Notes: generated by a model not told the origin, from the letters alone. 64,000 nt of DNA from Algoriphagus formosus (GCF_002807035.1 NZ_NIUC01000001.1:1054001-1118000); one strand, 5' to 3'. Positions 55,280-64,000 are shown, counted from the first letter of the stretch. Numbers and translations are program-made.

Positions 55280-56050
55280 ATGTTCTTCTACCTCTCCCAG
55301 TTTCTCAGTTTTCTAGCCATGCCGCTGACAATTGTGATAATTCTGATCGTTGGAGGAGTAATATTTATCAAAAGAAAATGGGGTAAAAAGTTGCTTTGGG
55401 CAGGAATCGGGCTTTTACTCTTTTTCACCAATCCCTTCCTATCCAATTTAGCTTTATTGGCTTGGGAGCCTGATTTCAAGTCTTTTGAGGAAATTGAAAA
55501 CCGTGAAATCGGCATCGTCCTTACTGGCGTCACCAATCTGAGCAAGACAGCCTACGATCGTACCTTTTTCAACAAAGGCGCTGACCGAATCACTCATGCC
55601 CTCCAACTCTACCGCATGGGCAAGATCAAAAAGATCCTGATCACCGGTGGACAGGGTCTCAATCCAGTTAACCCCCAATCTGAGGCTGAATTGCTAAAAC
55701 GCTTTTTGCTGATGACTGGCATGCCCGAATCCGATATTTTAATCGAAGATCAAAGTAAAAATACCGCCCAAAACGCCCAGTTCACGAAGACTTTTTTGGA
55801 GAAAAATGGAATCTCCACTAGTCAGGAGTTTGTATTGATCACTTCAGCCTTTCACATGTACCGAGCTAAAGGTTGCTTTGATCAAGTAGGTTTGAATACG
55901 GTGACTTTTCCAACAGATTACTATTCGCATGATATCAAGTACGACATACCGTCCTTGCTTTTCCCAGACCCATATTCTTTGGAATATTGGACGAAGCTTT
56001 TCAAAGAGTGGATTGGAATCATCGTTTACAAACTGGTAGGCTATATGTAA
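55280..56050 (+). CDS. YdcF/DUF218-family membrane protein
   Basis: The protein of about 256 aa has two N-terminal membrane helices (FLAMPLTIVIILIVGGVIFI and LLWAGIGLLLFFTNPFL) and a DUF218 domain with IVLTGVTN, ILITGGQG, EDQSKNTAQNAQF and SAFHMYRAKGCF. Family members such as ElyC/SanA act in envelope biogenesis, possibly on lipid carriers. ATG at 55280 is preferred to the TTG at 55259. It is the last gene before the accessory block. Confidence 0.92.
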   Translation: MFFYLSQFLSFLAMPLTIVIILIVGGVIFIKRKWGKKLLWAGIGLLLFFTNPFLSNLALLAWEPDFKSFEEIENREIGIVLTGVTNLSKTAYDRTFFNKGADRITHALQLYRMGKIKKILITGGQGLNPVNPQSEAELLKRFLLMTGMPESDILIEDQSKNTAQNAQFTKTFLEKNGISTSQEFVLITSAFHMYRAKGCFDQVGLNTVTFPTDYYSHDIKYDIPSLLFPDPYSLEYWTKLFKEWIGIIVYKLVGYM

Positions 56051-56091
56051 GTAAAAATTGTGAAATGGAATTGTAATTTCTTTTAATTTAA

Positions 56092-56134
56092 TACGTACTT
56101 TACGTAACGCAAAGCACATAACGCAAAGTACGTA
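56092..56134 (+). repeat. Inverted and direct repeats upstream of the AAA ATPase
   Basis: TACGTACTTT (56092-56101) and AAAGTACGTA (56125-56134) are perfect inverted repeats. Between and across them TAACGCAAAGCACA (56105-56118) and TAACGCAAAGTACG (56119-56132) form direct tandem repeats. They may be an operator or a mobile-element edge. Confidence 0.6.
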
Positions 56135-56153
56135 ATAAGGAAATTTAGAAAGC

Positions 56154-57275
56154 ATGAAAGAACCATTCAATCCATTCGTAATCAACACCTATCAGGGAAA
56201 AGAGTATTTCTGTGATCGAGAAAACGATCTAAAAAAACTTATTTCTCATATAGAAAATGACAGAAATGTGGTGCTTTACGCATGGAGAAGATTAGGAAAA
56301 TCAGCACTTATTCATAGACTTTTTGATGAATTAGAGTCTTCAAATAATTACGAGACACTCTACATTGACCTACTCGCGACGCAAAATATAGACGAAGCTA
56401 TTCAAAGCATATCAGCTGCGATATATGAAAAGTATGGGAAAACAAGCAAGGGAATCAGCGCAAGTATTCAGAAACTGCTTGCTTCGATAGGAGCGACAAT
56501 AAGCTTCAATCCTATATCAGGAACTCCAGAACTAACGCTTGGAATAAACAAATCCAAGCAACCACACCAATCTTTAGCTTCTTTGGGCGAATTTCTGATT
56601 GCAAGAAAAAAAAGAATTGTTATAGCTATCGATGAGTTTCAGCAAATTAACGATTACGAGGGAACAAAAGCCGAAGCGATATTTCGATCATGGGTGCAGC
56701 AAATTCCTGATGTACGGTTTATATTCAGTGGAAGCCACCGCACGCTGATGGAAGCTATGTTCACAGAGAAGAAGAGGCCATTCTATCAGAGTTCGATGCT
56801 TGAATCTTTACAGCCCATATCTTTAGAAGCTTATTCTCAATTCATAACCCAGCAATTTCAAGCTGCCAAAAAAGTAATCGATTTAGATACCATTGAGAAG
56901 ATATACACATGGAGTCGCGGTCAAACGTATACAATACAGTTAGTTTGCAATCACCTTTTTGCTAACTACAAGAAAGTAACAAAAAAAGATGTTGATACTG
57001 TGCTTAACCAAATTCTAGTTCAACAGCAAGCGATTTATGCCAATTTCCAAAAAATGCTTACTCGGACACAATGGAATGTATTTCGGGCTGTAGCCAAAGA
57101 GGAACCGCTTAAAAACCCACTAAGTAAAGACTTTCTTCAAAAGCACAATCTTGGCGCGGCTAGTACTGTAAGCACTAGTTTGAAAGCCTTGGAAAAATTA
57201 GAACTGGTGATCAAAGACGAAGGAAATTATTTGGTACACGAAGTTCAACTGGCAAGATGGATGGCGAAACTATAA
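56154..57275 (+). CDS. AAA/archaeal-type P-loop ATPase with winged-helix C-terminus
   Basis: The 373-aa protein opens with FNPFVINTYQGKEYFCDREN and has a P-loop LYAWRRLGKSALIHRLF, in which the first Gly of the usual GRRRxGK pattern is Ala (residue 43), followed by the Walker B IVIAIDEFQQI and sensor FIFSGSHRTLMEAMF. Its C-terminus (from about residue 295) looks like a winged helix. Such ATPases are multicopy and often mobile or defence-related in Bacteroidota; the function here is unknown. Repeats lie just upstream. Confidence 0.85.
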   Translation: MKEPFNPFVINTYQGKEYFCDRENDLKKLISHIENDRNVVLYAWRRLGKSALIHRLFDELESSNNYETLYIDLLATQNIDEAIQSISAAIYEKYGKTSKGISASIQKLLASIGATISFNPISGTPELTLGINKSKQPHQSLASLGEFLIARKKRIVIAIDEFQQINDYEGTKAEAIFRSWVQQIPDVRFIFSGSHRTLMEAMFTEKKRPFYQSSMLESLQPISLEAYSQFITQQFQAAKKVIDLDTIEKIYTWSRGQTYTIQLVCNHLFANYKKVTKKDVDTVLNQILVQQQAIYANFQKMLTRTQWNVFRAVAKEEPLKNPLSKDFLQKHNLGAASTVSTSLKALEKLELVIKDEGNYLVHEVQLARWMAKL

Positions 57276-57340
57276 TCATCTTGTACATGATGATTTCTCT
57301 CCAAAAGATGCTTAGCATCAACTTAACAGAGTCTCTAGCC

Positions 57341-57364
57341 AACGTGAGTGCATCCACTCACGTT
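57341..57364. terminator. Hairpin between AAA ATPase and hipA
   Basis: A perfect 10-bp stem (AACGTGAGTG/CACTCACGTT) with a CATC loop lies between the convergent ATPase and hipA genes and overlaps the hipA stop. No T run follows, so it may be only a 3'-end hairpin. Confidence 0.45.
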
Positions 57365-58664
57365 AAACTAACAACGTTTTTTGAATCGCATCACGTAGTC
57401 TTTCACCCACCCCCACTTCATCTGCAAATTCATTCCATCGCTTTACTACCTTTCTAACCTGATCGATCTTTTCATCCGGTTTTTTGATATTCATTTTTCG
57501 GGCAATTTCCAGAAAGTCAGAATCAGTGATTCCTTCCCTTTTTCCATTGACTTGAAGAGACTGACTACTTACCCAAAGACTTCCTGGACGATAGGCATGG
57601 CAAATATCATAAGCTGGTGAAAGCTTCCACTTTCCGCTTTGATCCATCAGAAATGCGAAGTTTTTGGTATGATCATCACAATTGCGGGCAAGCACATTGA
57701 AGACCATTCGGATAAATAGCTGCTCAGCTTCGGGGTAGCTTAGTCTCAGCATTCGCATGGTCTCAAATACCTGCTCGTAACTGTAGACTCCCACTTGATT
57801 GAAATCAAAATGACGCATACCGCAGAGACTTTGCATATGGATTTTCTCCCCACTATCCGTTCGATCAAAACGCTTGGTCATAAAGTGAGCCCGCCCATTT
57901 TCCTCCAAAAGCCGAGATTCATTCATTTCAATCCCTGCTTCCTTTGCCATCAGGTAATAAGCCATTTCGACCCTACCATAGCCCACCGAAGCTCCAAATT
58001 GAGAGTCATGGACCCCATCAAATTTGATCAACCAATAGGTAAATCCATTGGGTGCTTTAACCTGACCACTCTTCACTTCTCCGGTTTTGGGATTGAAAGC
58101 AATAACGGCCTTAGCCCTTGCCCCACCGGCTGAAGTCCCAATTTTGAGAATGTCCGCCATGGCTTCTTCCTCTTCTTGAGAAAGATCGGTTTGAAAGCTC
58201 TCCCGAGTATTTAGGATTTTATTGGCAATGGATACCAAGCTATCCAGCTCAAGGCTAGTTGATTTGCTTGCCTCTGTACGAAGTGAAGGCTTAATCTCCA
58301 AGGCACCCACTCCTCTTTTTCCGATAAAACAAAGCAATTCCACCGGGTTGAGACTGTCTGTTGGACGACCGTTTTGCACCAGCCAGGCATTGATGAGCTG
58401 ATTACCGTATTTGTCGGGAAGCATATCCGCCAAAAGTCCAGGCAGTCCCTTGAAGGTATCAAAAGCATCATTTCTTCCTCTACGGATCTCCGGGAAAGAA
58501 TACAAACGCTTCCCCTGCATAAGCGGCATTTTTATAGGTGCAATATCCCAGCCCGAGCGAAGAAAGCTCTGATCAAACTCAAAGCTTGCCAGCTGCTGGG
58601 ATTCATCCCAAAGGATCGCTCCTGCCAGTCGATCCCAAAGCCAAACTTCTGCTGCAACTACCAT
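57363..58664 (-). CDS. hipA: HipA-family serine/threonine kinase toxin
   Basis: The 433-aa protein is close to the length of Escherichia coli HipA. It has an N-terminal HipA subdomain, the Gly-rich loop IGTSAGGARAK (about 175-185), which contains the candidate autophosphorylation Ser, the catalytic loop ARNCDDHTKNF (about 326-336) and the metal-binding Asp in SPAYDICHA (about D353). It would phosphorylate a translation factor such as a tRNA synthetase. The gene is read after, and overlaps by 7 bp, the hipB-like gene, the usual order. All kinase residues look intact. Confidence 0.94.
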   Translation of the reverse strand: MVVAAEVWLWDRLAGAILWDESQQLASFEFDQSFLRSGWDIAPIKMPLMQGKRLYSFPEIRRGRNDAFDTFKGLPGLLADMLPDKYGNQLINAWLVQNGRPTDSLNPVELLCFIGKRGVGALEIKPSLRTEASKSTSLELDSLVSIANKILNTRESFQTDLSQEEEEAMADILKIGTSAGGARAKAVIAFNPKTGEVKSGQVKAPNGFTYWLIKFDGVHDSQFGASVGYGRVEMAYYLMAKEAGIEMNESRLLEENGRAHFMTKRFDRTDSGEKIHMQSLCGMRHFDFNQVGVYSYEQVFETMRMLRLSYPEAEQLFIRMVFNVLARNCDDHTKNFAFLMDQSGKWKLSPAYDICHAYRPGSLWVSSQSLQVNGKREGITDSDFLEIARKMNIKKPDEKIDQVRKVVKRWNEFADEVGVGERLRDAIQKTLLV

Positions 58665-58996
58665 TCTGAAGGACGATCATCCTCTGCAGCGATATCCGAA
58701 TGCCTCACCCGCTGCCGCTGATTTTTCTTTTGGAGCTTAATATATTCGAGTGGACTAATCTGCTGACGCACCTCGAAAGCCTCCAGCAACTGCAACTCAT
58801 CCAAAACTCGAAGCGCCTGAATCAAAGTCAGCAAATGAACCTTCTCCCCACGCTCAAGTAGACTAAGGGTGGAACGACTCATCCCCGCCTCCTTAGCCAA
58901 CTCGTCCTGAGTCTTATTGAGGGCCATTCGCTTCTTTTTGATGAAGTCTCCAATCATCCGGAGTATGGCCATATCTGAAAGCTGCGCAATATCCAT
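58658..58996 (-). CDS. hipB: HipB-family Xre antitoxin
   Basis: The 112-aa protein has an Xre-type helix-turn-helix (MALNKTQDELAKEAGMSRST, then LSLLERG) and a C-terminal tail with KNQRQRVRHSDIAAED. It should repress the operon and neutralise HipA, whose gene it precedes with a 7-bp overlap. Repeated sequences upstream (59017-59170) are candidate binding sites. Confidence 0.93.
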   Translation of the reverse strand: MDIAQLSDMAILRMIGDFIKKKRMALNKTQDELAKEAGMSRSTLSLLERGEKVHLLTLIQALRVLDELQLLEAFEVRQQISPLEYIKLQKKNQRQRVRHSDIAAEDDRPSEW

Positions 58997-59016
58997 GCAT
59001 TAAATATCATACATTA

Positions 59017-59170
59017 AATCAAATTTTACAAGTTAATGAATGATTTTTCAATCAAATTTTAGAATACAGATGCTAGCCAATAAAATCAAGATTTTAGGAT
59101 ATCTTTTTATTAATGAATTTTCATTCACTATACTAAAAAAAGATTATTTTGAGTGATTTATCATTCATTA
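59017..59170. promoter_or_regulatory. Repeated operator-like sequences upstream of hipB
   Basis: AATCAAATTTTA occurs at 59017-59028 and 59050-59061, 33 bp apart (about three helical turns). TAATGAATGAT at about 59034-59044 is inverted at 59160-59170 (ATCATTCATTA), and AATGAA-TT-TTCATT is a palindrome at 59112-59125. Together these are good candidates for HipB binding and promoter sites. Confidence 0.5.
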
Positions 59171-59273
59171 TAAATAAAAAATGAGTCTTATTTTTTAAAT
59201 CCAAAAAGTCTAGAATCCTATATCTCGACTCTAATCTCTAACTTCTTGTCTCTAAAACTTGATCCTTCATAAT

Positions 59274-62200
59274 TCAAAAATTCCTGCTCCACTCCCACTG
59301 CCACTTCCAGCCTTTTTCCTCCAGTAGAATCGGATGATAGGCCATCGCAGCTTTGGCGGTCGACGCATCAAAAAACCGCTGATCATCAGTCAAAATCGCC
59401 GTTTGTTCCCCAGACTGATCAGTCCGAATCAGATCCATCACCGAAGAAGGAATTTCTTTGGTATAGGCATTATCTTGCCTCAAAAGCGGATTTTTTAGAC
59501 TCCAGTCCATTTCAAAACCGGGCACTTTCACCTCAGGGGCAGGAATATTTCGCTCCTTGCTTTGTATCTTCACCCAAGCTAAAAACTCACGGAGCAAGTC
59601 CAAACCCGGGTTATTGAGTTGACCGGGACGGAAATCCTCCGGCTCGATGGAAGAAATCACATGCAGCATTTTCCTAGCCCGAGTGATGGCGACATTCAGT
59701 CGATTTTCTGATCCAGACTTACCCAAAAGTCCAAAATTGGTCACCAATTTCCCCTCCCGATTAGGTGCATAGCCCAAAGACAAAATCACCTGATCAAACT
59801 CATCCCCTTGGACATTTTCGATATTCCTAACTTTAATGGATGCATCCTGTAAACCTTCTTTCCATAACAGTTCACGAATCAACTCCATCTGAAAATAATT
59901 GCCAGTCACAATTCCAATTGAGTCCTGAGGCTTATCTCTAAAAATCAACTGCGCACGTTTCACGACAGCCTCTGCCTCCGTTCGATTGATCTGATTTTCC
60001 CAGATCCCTTCAACCTTCTCCCATGAAAAAGGAGTCTTTCCAGCCTTGACAGTAGTGTAATTCGGCAAAGTCTCCAATCGATTTCCATAGAATTGTTCAT
60101 TAGAAAAGTGAATCAAAGCCGGATCAGCGGAGCGATAATGCCCTCTCAACTGTAAATTCTCAAAGAAATGACCTGCCAGTTCCAGTAAAGACTCAGCTTC
60201 GTACTCCATCCCGTCCTCCTCAGTATCCCACTTCACCTGGTAAAAATCCGAAGGTCTCAATTGCTTGGAGTCTCCGGCCACGACTACCTGTTTTCCTCTC
60301 AGCATAGCCGGTAAACCCCTTTCGACGGGACATTGGGAAGCTTCGTCAAATATGACCAAATCAAAGACCTGACTTGTTGGAAAAACAGCCGAAACCGTCT
60401 CCGGACTACCCAACCAGCAAGGAAGTACCCGAAACACTTCATCTCCCAATTCCTCCACCAACTTGCGAATGGGCCATTTTTGGCGCTTTTTATTCACTTG
60501 ATGAAGCAATTCCCGATAAGTCAGGCGATTACCCAAGCGATTGTATTCCAGATTCTCAGCCAACTGTTCTCGAAGCCTAAGTAAGGCCAAATGCCGGGCA
60601 TTTTTTCGCTTTTCGAGAATGGCAGTTTTGAGTTCACCCATCTCATGGCTGAGACGCAAGGAGCCTATTTCACTCAAAACCGGATATCGTCGCTCGATCT
60701 CCCCGATCCATGCCAGTCGCCAACTATTCCAGAAGACCGCGATGAGTTCATTTAAGCCGAAATCTGAAAATTCCTCAAGCAAATCCATTCCTAATTCTCT
60801 GAATTGCCAATCCTCCAAAAACTGATCAAATCCCTTCAATTCCGCAAAAACGGAAGGCCAATTCAGTGGATTCTCTGGAAATACCTTTTCTAAACCCTTA
60901 TCCATTATCTCCAAAAACTGCGAATCACTTACCCAAAGTCGATACGAAGCCAATTCTGGAATCAAGCTTTCAGACCAATTTAGGATTTGGTCTAAGGCTG
61001 CTCTAAATTCTGTAAAGGACAGTTCTTCCCAATCCAGCAATTCATGAATCTCAGAAACCGCTTCCCAGCTGTTCTTCCAGGCCAGGAGTTTTTCAACTTC
61101 AGTCAAATCAGCATAAAAATCAGCTTTAGACTCAAAAAATGATGTTTTGCGTAAATCCTTAAACTCGCCTTGAACTTGTATTTTTGATTCACACTCTTGC
61201 TTGATGGTGAGGAGGTTTTCTGTATTAAAGACTATCTCATTTTGCTTTAAAAGCTGAAAAACTAGAGGAAATTTAGACTTCGAAAATTTGATCTGAAGCT
61301 TTCCGAAAAAGCTTTGAGAAAGCGGAATCAAAGTATCCAATTCCATTCTCAATCCAGTCAAATCCGCACCCAACTCCAATTTCCAGTTTTGTGAAGTTGC
61401 GAGGGCACCAATCAGAAATTGACGGATTTTAGCTAGGATTTTTTGTTCCTTAGGATTGAAAACAAGGTTAAAGTTCGTCTCAGGATCTGCCAACCCCGTG
61501 AGAGAATTTTGGGTCTTTTGAATCTTATCCAAAAACTTAGGCTCAGACCAGATGGCTTGAAGGACACTCTTACCATTTTCATCCTTCAGAACTTCAGGAA
61601 GCTGTTTTCGATGATTTTCAATTCCATCAAGTGTATGAGAAATCTGAGCGAAATCTGTTGGCTGAACCGCCGAAAAAGAGATTCGATCATCCCAAAAGCC
61701 TCCGGAGAATCGCTTCTGATATCGCGAAAATATACTTAAATCCTGCTCAAAACTTTTGGCTTTTTCCAGGTCTAGTTGAAGCAAATGAGGATGGGAAAAA
61801 GTGGCTCGATTCAAATCCGCTTGCAGATAAAGCGCTTTGATCGGAATCCCTGCTGGCATATCATCATACAAAGCTGATCGCAACTCCTCAAACTTCTCAG
61901 AAAGTCTGGAAATGGTCTTGGAAAGCATGCTGAGTTCCCGCTCCAATTGGATCGCATCAATACCCCTGTTTTGGCTTTGGTAATCCTCAATAGCTTCAAT
62001 TTGGTTTTTGATCTTTTGAAAAAGAGCTTTCTGATCACCACGAAAATCATGAACCAAAGCCAAAAACGAACCGAAACCGGCCTTTTCTAATCGTTCAAAA
62101 ACCACGTCTAAAGCCGCTCGCTTTTGGGAAACAACCAGTACCTTTTTCCCTCTGGCGATGTAATCCGACACCAGATTAGCGATCAATTGAGACTTGCCTG

Positions 62201-63134
62201 TACCCGGAGGACCTTGGATCACTAGGCTTTTTCCTTGCCGAACTTTGATCAAAGCACTTTCTTGAGAAGCATCAAGCGGAAAAACCGGAAATAGGTTTTC
62301 CTCCCTGATTTGAGTTTCCTTTTCCTTCGAAAGGAAAAGATGCTGAAACAAATCTTCCAGTGAACTTTCGGAATAATGCTCCTTCAAGATTTCATAATCA
62401 GAAAAAAGAAAACTCCCCTTTTGAGCAAATTGACCTAAAACCGCAAAAGGTTTTAGGCTCACTTTTCCTTCGGAAAAACGCTCCTGATCGAGCGAAATCT
62501 GGGAAATTGGGAAAGGAATAATCTGGTCTTCCAGCAAGTTGGATTGTACCTGAATGGCAAAGTACTCAGGAATCATTTTGGCCAGGGCTGTCCGGAACTC
62601 CAGTGCATCCTTTGGTAGATTTTCCAGCAATTCATCCGAAAAGCTCTCTGGCAAGTGCTGATCGGTGGTATGTCTCCAGGCAAGCTGGAAAGCTGGATTC
62701 CACTGCCAATTATCCTCTGAAATCAAGGACCAAGACCCATTTTCCTTGCTAAGTTGAACCGGTTTCAACAACAAGGGACTTCGGACGAGCTGCCCGTTAA
62801 TGAGTTTTCCTTCCACAAAAATCCAAGCCAAATAGAGACTCTGCTCCCCGGTTTCCTCCTGAGTCAACTGGTCTCGAAAAGCCATTCGGGAAAGCCCCTT
62901 TGAAACTTGATTGGCATCCGCAGATCGAGGATCTATATCTGGAGAGAGGATAATCTTCTTTTTGCCTTCGATAGACTTTCTGAGAATCTCAAAGGCAGGA
63001 TCGCCGTTCAAAAAATCAAACTCCCGAAGGTCCAACATCCCGTACCCTTCCAATTTCGGTAAATACAAGGACCTATTTTTGGTGGATAGGTCTGTGAGCC
63101 GATTTAGGTAGGTTTGGAAGATAGAATCGGGCAT
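59274..63134 (-). CDS. Large SF1 helicase (UPF1/DNA2-like)
   Basis: The 1286-aa protein has an N-terminal accessory region (1-290), Walker A GPPGTGKSQLI (about 308), Walker B DLVIFDEASQCPVE (about 920) and motif VI NVAITRARKML (about 1145). About 600 residues, largely helical, separate motifs I and II. The C-terminus (from about 1165) ends EKGWKWQWEWSRNF, like the last strands of the Vsr/MTES_1575 nuclease domain often attached to such helicases, but lacks visible nuclease residues. Defence or repair is likely. The start codon lies 6 bp from a terminal-repeat element. Confidence 0.9.
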   Translation of the reverse strand: MPDSIFQTYLNRLTDLSTKNRSLYLPKLEGYGMLDLREFDFLNGDPAFEILRKSIEGKKKIILSPDIDPRSADANQVSKGLSRMAFRDQLTQEETGEQSLYLAWIFVEGKLINGQLVRSPLLLKPVQLSKENGSWSLISEDNWQWNPAFQLAWRHTTDQHLPESFSDELLENLPKDALEFRTALAKMIPEYFAIQVQSNLLEDQIIPFPISQISLDQERFSEGKVSLKPFAVLGQFAQKGSFLFSDYEILKEHYSESSLEDLFQHLFLSKEKETQIREENLFPVFPLDASQESALIKVRQGKSLVIQGPPGTGKSQLIANLVSDYIARGKKVLVVSQKRAALDVVFERLEKAGFGSFLALVHDFRGDQKALFQKIKNQIEAIEDYQSQNRGIDAIQLERELSMLSKTISRLSEKFEELRSALYDDMPAGIPIKALYLQADLNRATFSHPHLLQLDLEKAKSFEQDLSIFSRYQKRFSGGFWDDRISFSAVQPTDFAQISHTLDGIENHRKQLPEVLKDENGKSVLQAIWSEPKFLDKIQKTQNSLTGLADPETNFNLVFNPKEQKILAKIRQFLIGALATSQNWKLELGADLTGLRMELDTLIPLSQSFFGKLQIKFSKSKFPLVFQLLKQNEIVFNTENLLTIKQECESKIQVQGEFKDLRKTSFFESKADFYADLTEVEKLLAWKNSWEAVSEIHELLDWEELSFTEFRAALDQILNWSESLIPELASYRLWVSDSQFLEIMDKGLEKVFPENPLNWPSVFAELKGFDQFLEDWQFRELGMDLLEEFSDFGLNELIAVFWNSWRLAWIGEIERRYPVLSEIGSLRLSHEMGELKTAILEKRKNARHLALLRLREQLAENLEYNRLGNRLTYRELLHQVNKKRQKWPIRKLVEELGDEVFRVLPCWLGSPETVSAVFPTSQVFDLVIFDEASQCPVERGLPAMLRGKQVVVAGDSKQLRPSDFYQVKWDTEEDGMEYEAESLLELAGHFFENLQLRGHYRSADPALIHFSNEQFYGNRLETLPNYTTVKAGKTPFSWEKVEGIWENQINRTEAEAVVKRAQLIFRDKPQDSIGIVTGNYFQMELIRELLWKEGLQDASIKVRNIENVQGDEFDQVILSLGYAPNREGKLVTNFGLLGKSGSENRLNVAITRARKMLHVISSIEPEDFRPGQLNNPGLDLLREFLAWVKIQSKERNIPAPEVKVPGFEMDWSLKNPLLRQDNAYTKEIPSSVMDLIRTDQSGEQTAILTDDQRFFDASTAKAAMAYHPILLEEKGWKWQWEWSRNF

Positions 63135-63140
63135 TTACTT

Positions 63141-63369
63141 AGGGCTTGCTGAAAAACGCTATAATAGTTGAAAAGCTACCAGATGATCTCATTTTTTATT
63201 GAGTTTTTTTAGCCTGCGCAAGGTTATATAAGTAAAGTAGCAATTTTGAAATTATTAAGCTAGCCTCAGGCATACCATCTTCCTCGTTGGCCTTCGCTTG
63301 AAGTATAGGAATACAGCTACACTCGACCGCCTTGAAGCTGGCATACCTGAAACTTTTTCAGTGAGCCCT
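63141..63369. mobile_element. MITE-like element or IS remnant with terminal inverted repeats
   Basis: AGGGCTTGCTGAAAAA (63141-63156) and TTTTTCAGTGAGCCCT (63354-63369) are inverted repeats matching at 14 of 16 positions and bound a 229-bp segment. No transposase is encoded; one minus-strand frame stays open for about 50 codons, which may be a remnant. No clear target duplication is visible. The element lies between the helicase start and the SDR stop codon. Confidence 0.6.
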
Positions 63370-64000
63370 ATTTAAAAGGCGAGTCTTTTTCTTTAGCCAT
63401 CTGATTATAGACAATTCCATCGAGAATTCCCGGCATCCACTTATTCAGAAACACGGCCAACTTACCCTGAGATGTCAAGACAATATCACGCTTTCGCTTG
63501 ATCGTCGCCTTCAAGATATGTTGCGCCACTTCCTCGGAAGTCATCATTTTAGCCTCATCCCGAGGGGATTCGCCCTGAGAAGAACCATCAGCTGTGAGTG
63601 CGGTATTTCGAATATTGGAAGCTGTAAACCCTGGAGCTACGACCAAGACATGAACGCCCTTTTTCATCACCTCTGTGCGAAGTGCTTCAAAAAAGCCATT
63701 CATCGCGTACTTACTGGCTGTGTAGGCTGTTCGTGCAGGCGTACCCCGATAACCATTGATAGATGAAATGCCGATGATTGAGCCTTTGGACTTCAAAATA
63801 GCCGGGAGACAAAACTTGGTCGCATAGACTGTTCCCCAGAAATTCGTATCCATCACCTTGCGAAAAACATCCAAATCCAAGTCCTGAAAGAGTGCCCGCA
63901 TGGAGATTCCGGCATTATTGATCAGAATATCAATCTGTCCAAAATGGGAAAGCGTCTCCTCCGCCATTCGTTGATTGTCAGCCTCCGAACCGGCGTCAGC
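63368..64000 (-). CDS. Short-chain dehydrogenase/reductase (5' end beyond window)
   Basis: The frame is open from the window edge; the visible 210 residues include ILINNAGISM, SSINGYRG with the catalytic Ser, and YTASKYAM (YxxxK), followed by VVAPGFTASN and a C-terminal membrane-proximal helix. It is a NAD(P)-dependent oxidoreductase; the substrate is not evident. The N-terminal nucleotide-binding GxxxGxG motif is outside the window. Its TAG stop uses the first two bases of the terminal repeat of the adjoining element, so its C-terminus may be altered. Confidence 0.93.
   Translation of the reverse strand, partial: ADAGSEADNQRMAEETLSHFGQIDILINNAGISMRALFQDLDLDVFRKVMDTNFWGTVYATKFCLPAILKSKGSIIGISSINGYRGTPARTAYTASKYAMNGFFEALRTEVMKKGVHVLVVAPGFTASNIRNTALTADGSSQGESPRDEAKMMTSEEVAQHILKATIKRKRDIVLTSQGKLAVFLNKWMPGILDGIVYNQMAKEKDSPFK

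Noticed and set aside
1..64000. CRISPR array
   Set aside because: No regularly spaced repeat series was seen on reading through the window.

Overview
The window looks like chromosomal DNA from a Bacteroidota bacterium, most likely order Cytophagales (Cyclobacteriaceae, Algoriphagus-like). The assignment is inferred from two large secreted proteins with type IX secretion C-terminal sorting domains, a fused E1 alpha/beta 2-oxoacid dehydrogenase, a RibBA fusion, a split transketolase, many short lipoprotein signals, an exact TAnnTTTG promoter element upstream of ald, and mostly AT-rich, Shine-Dalgarno-poor gene starts. No rRNA, CRISPR array, prophage or complete transposon was seen.

Layout. 1-6.3 kb (minus): end-truncated TPR sensor kinase, surE, a secreted hypothetical, ribBA and dnaG. 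6.5-14 kb (plus): the Fe-S pair mrp/nfu, an M43 metalloprotease, a PASTA protein, a second sorting-domain protein and a rhodanese. 14-15.8 kb (minus): site-2 protease and HAD phosphatase. 15.9-16.2 kb: a CAU tRNA whose 3' end plus terminator is duplicated 133 bp downstream. 16.4-20.5 kb: a DnaE-type polymerase, then an Xre/RES toxin-antitoxin pair. 20.6-31.8 kb: an adenylate cyclase/TPR receptor, two tandem subtilases with a shared repeated linker motif, PPK2, a membrane acetyltransferase, an EEP-fold hydrolase, a DUF4287/DUF5655 gene split by a frameshift, a DUF3109 protein, RNase P RNA and a sigma-54-type response regulator without a DNA-binding domain.

31.8-51 kb is mainly core metabolism and envelope: a tiny lipoprotein, a LuxE-like enzyme, E1 dehydrogenase, alanine dehydrogenase with Lrp-like palindromes, amidase, LysE, GH3, YggS, DUF423, PBP4, an S66/SGNH/META operon, FAH, M23 peptidase, Bcp and transketolase subunits. 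51-56 kb holds a small conserved protein, a GNAT, a WbsX/GH99-like lipoprotein convergent with a sulfatase, and a YdcF protein.

56.1-63.4 kb is an accessory block: an AAA ATPase preceded by short repeats, a HipBA system with repeated operator-like sequences, and a 1286-aa SF1 helicase. Next to its start codon lies a 229-bp element with terminal inverted repeats, whose other end supplies the stop codon of the following SDR gene, which runs off the window. This block and the paired subtilases are the best places to look for new biology.
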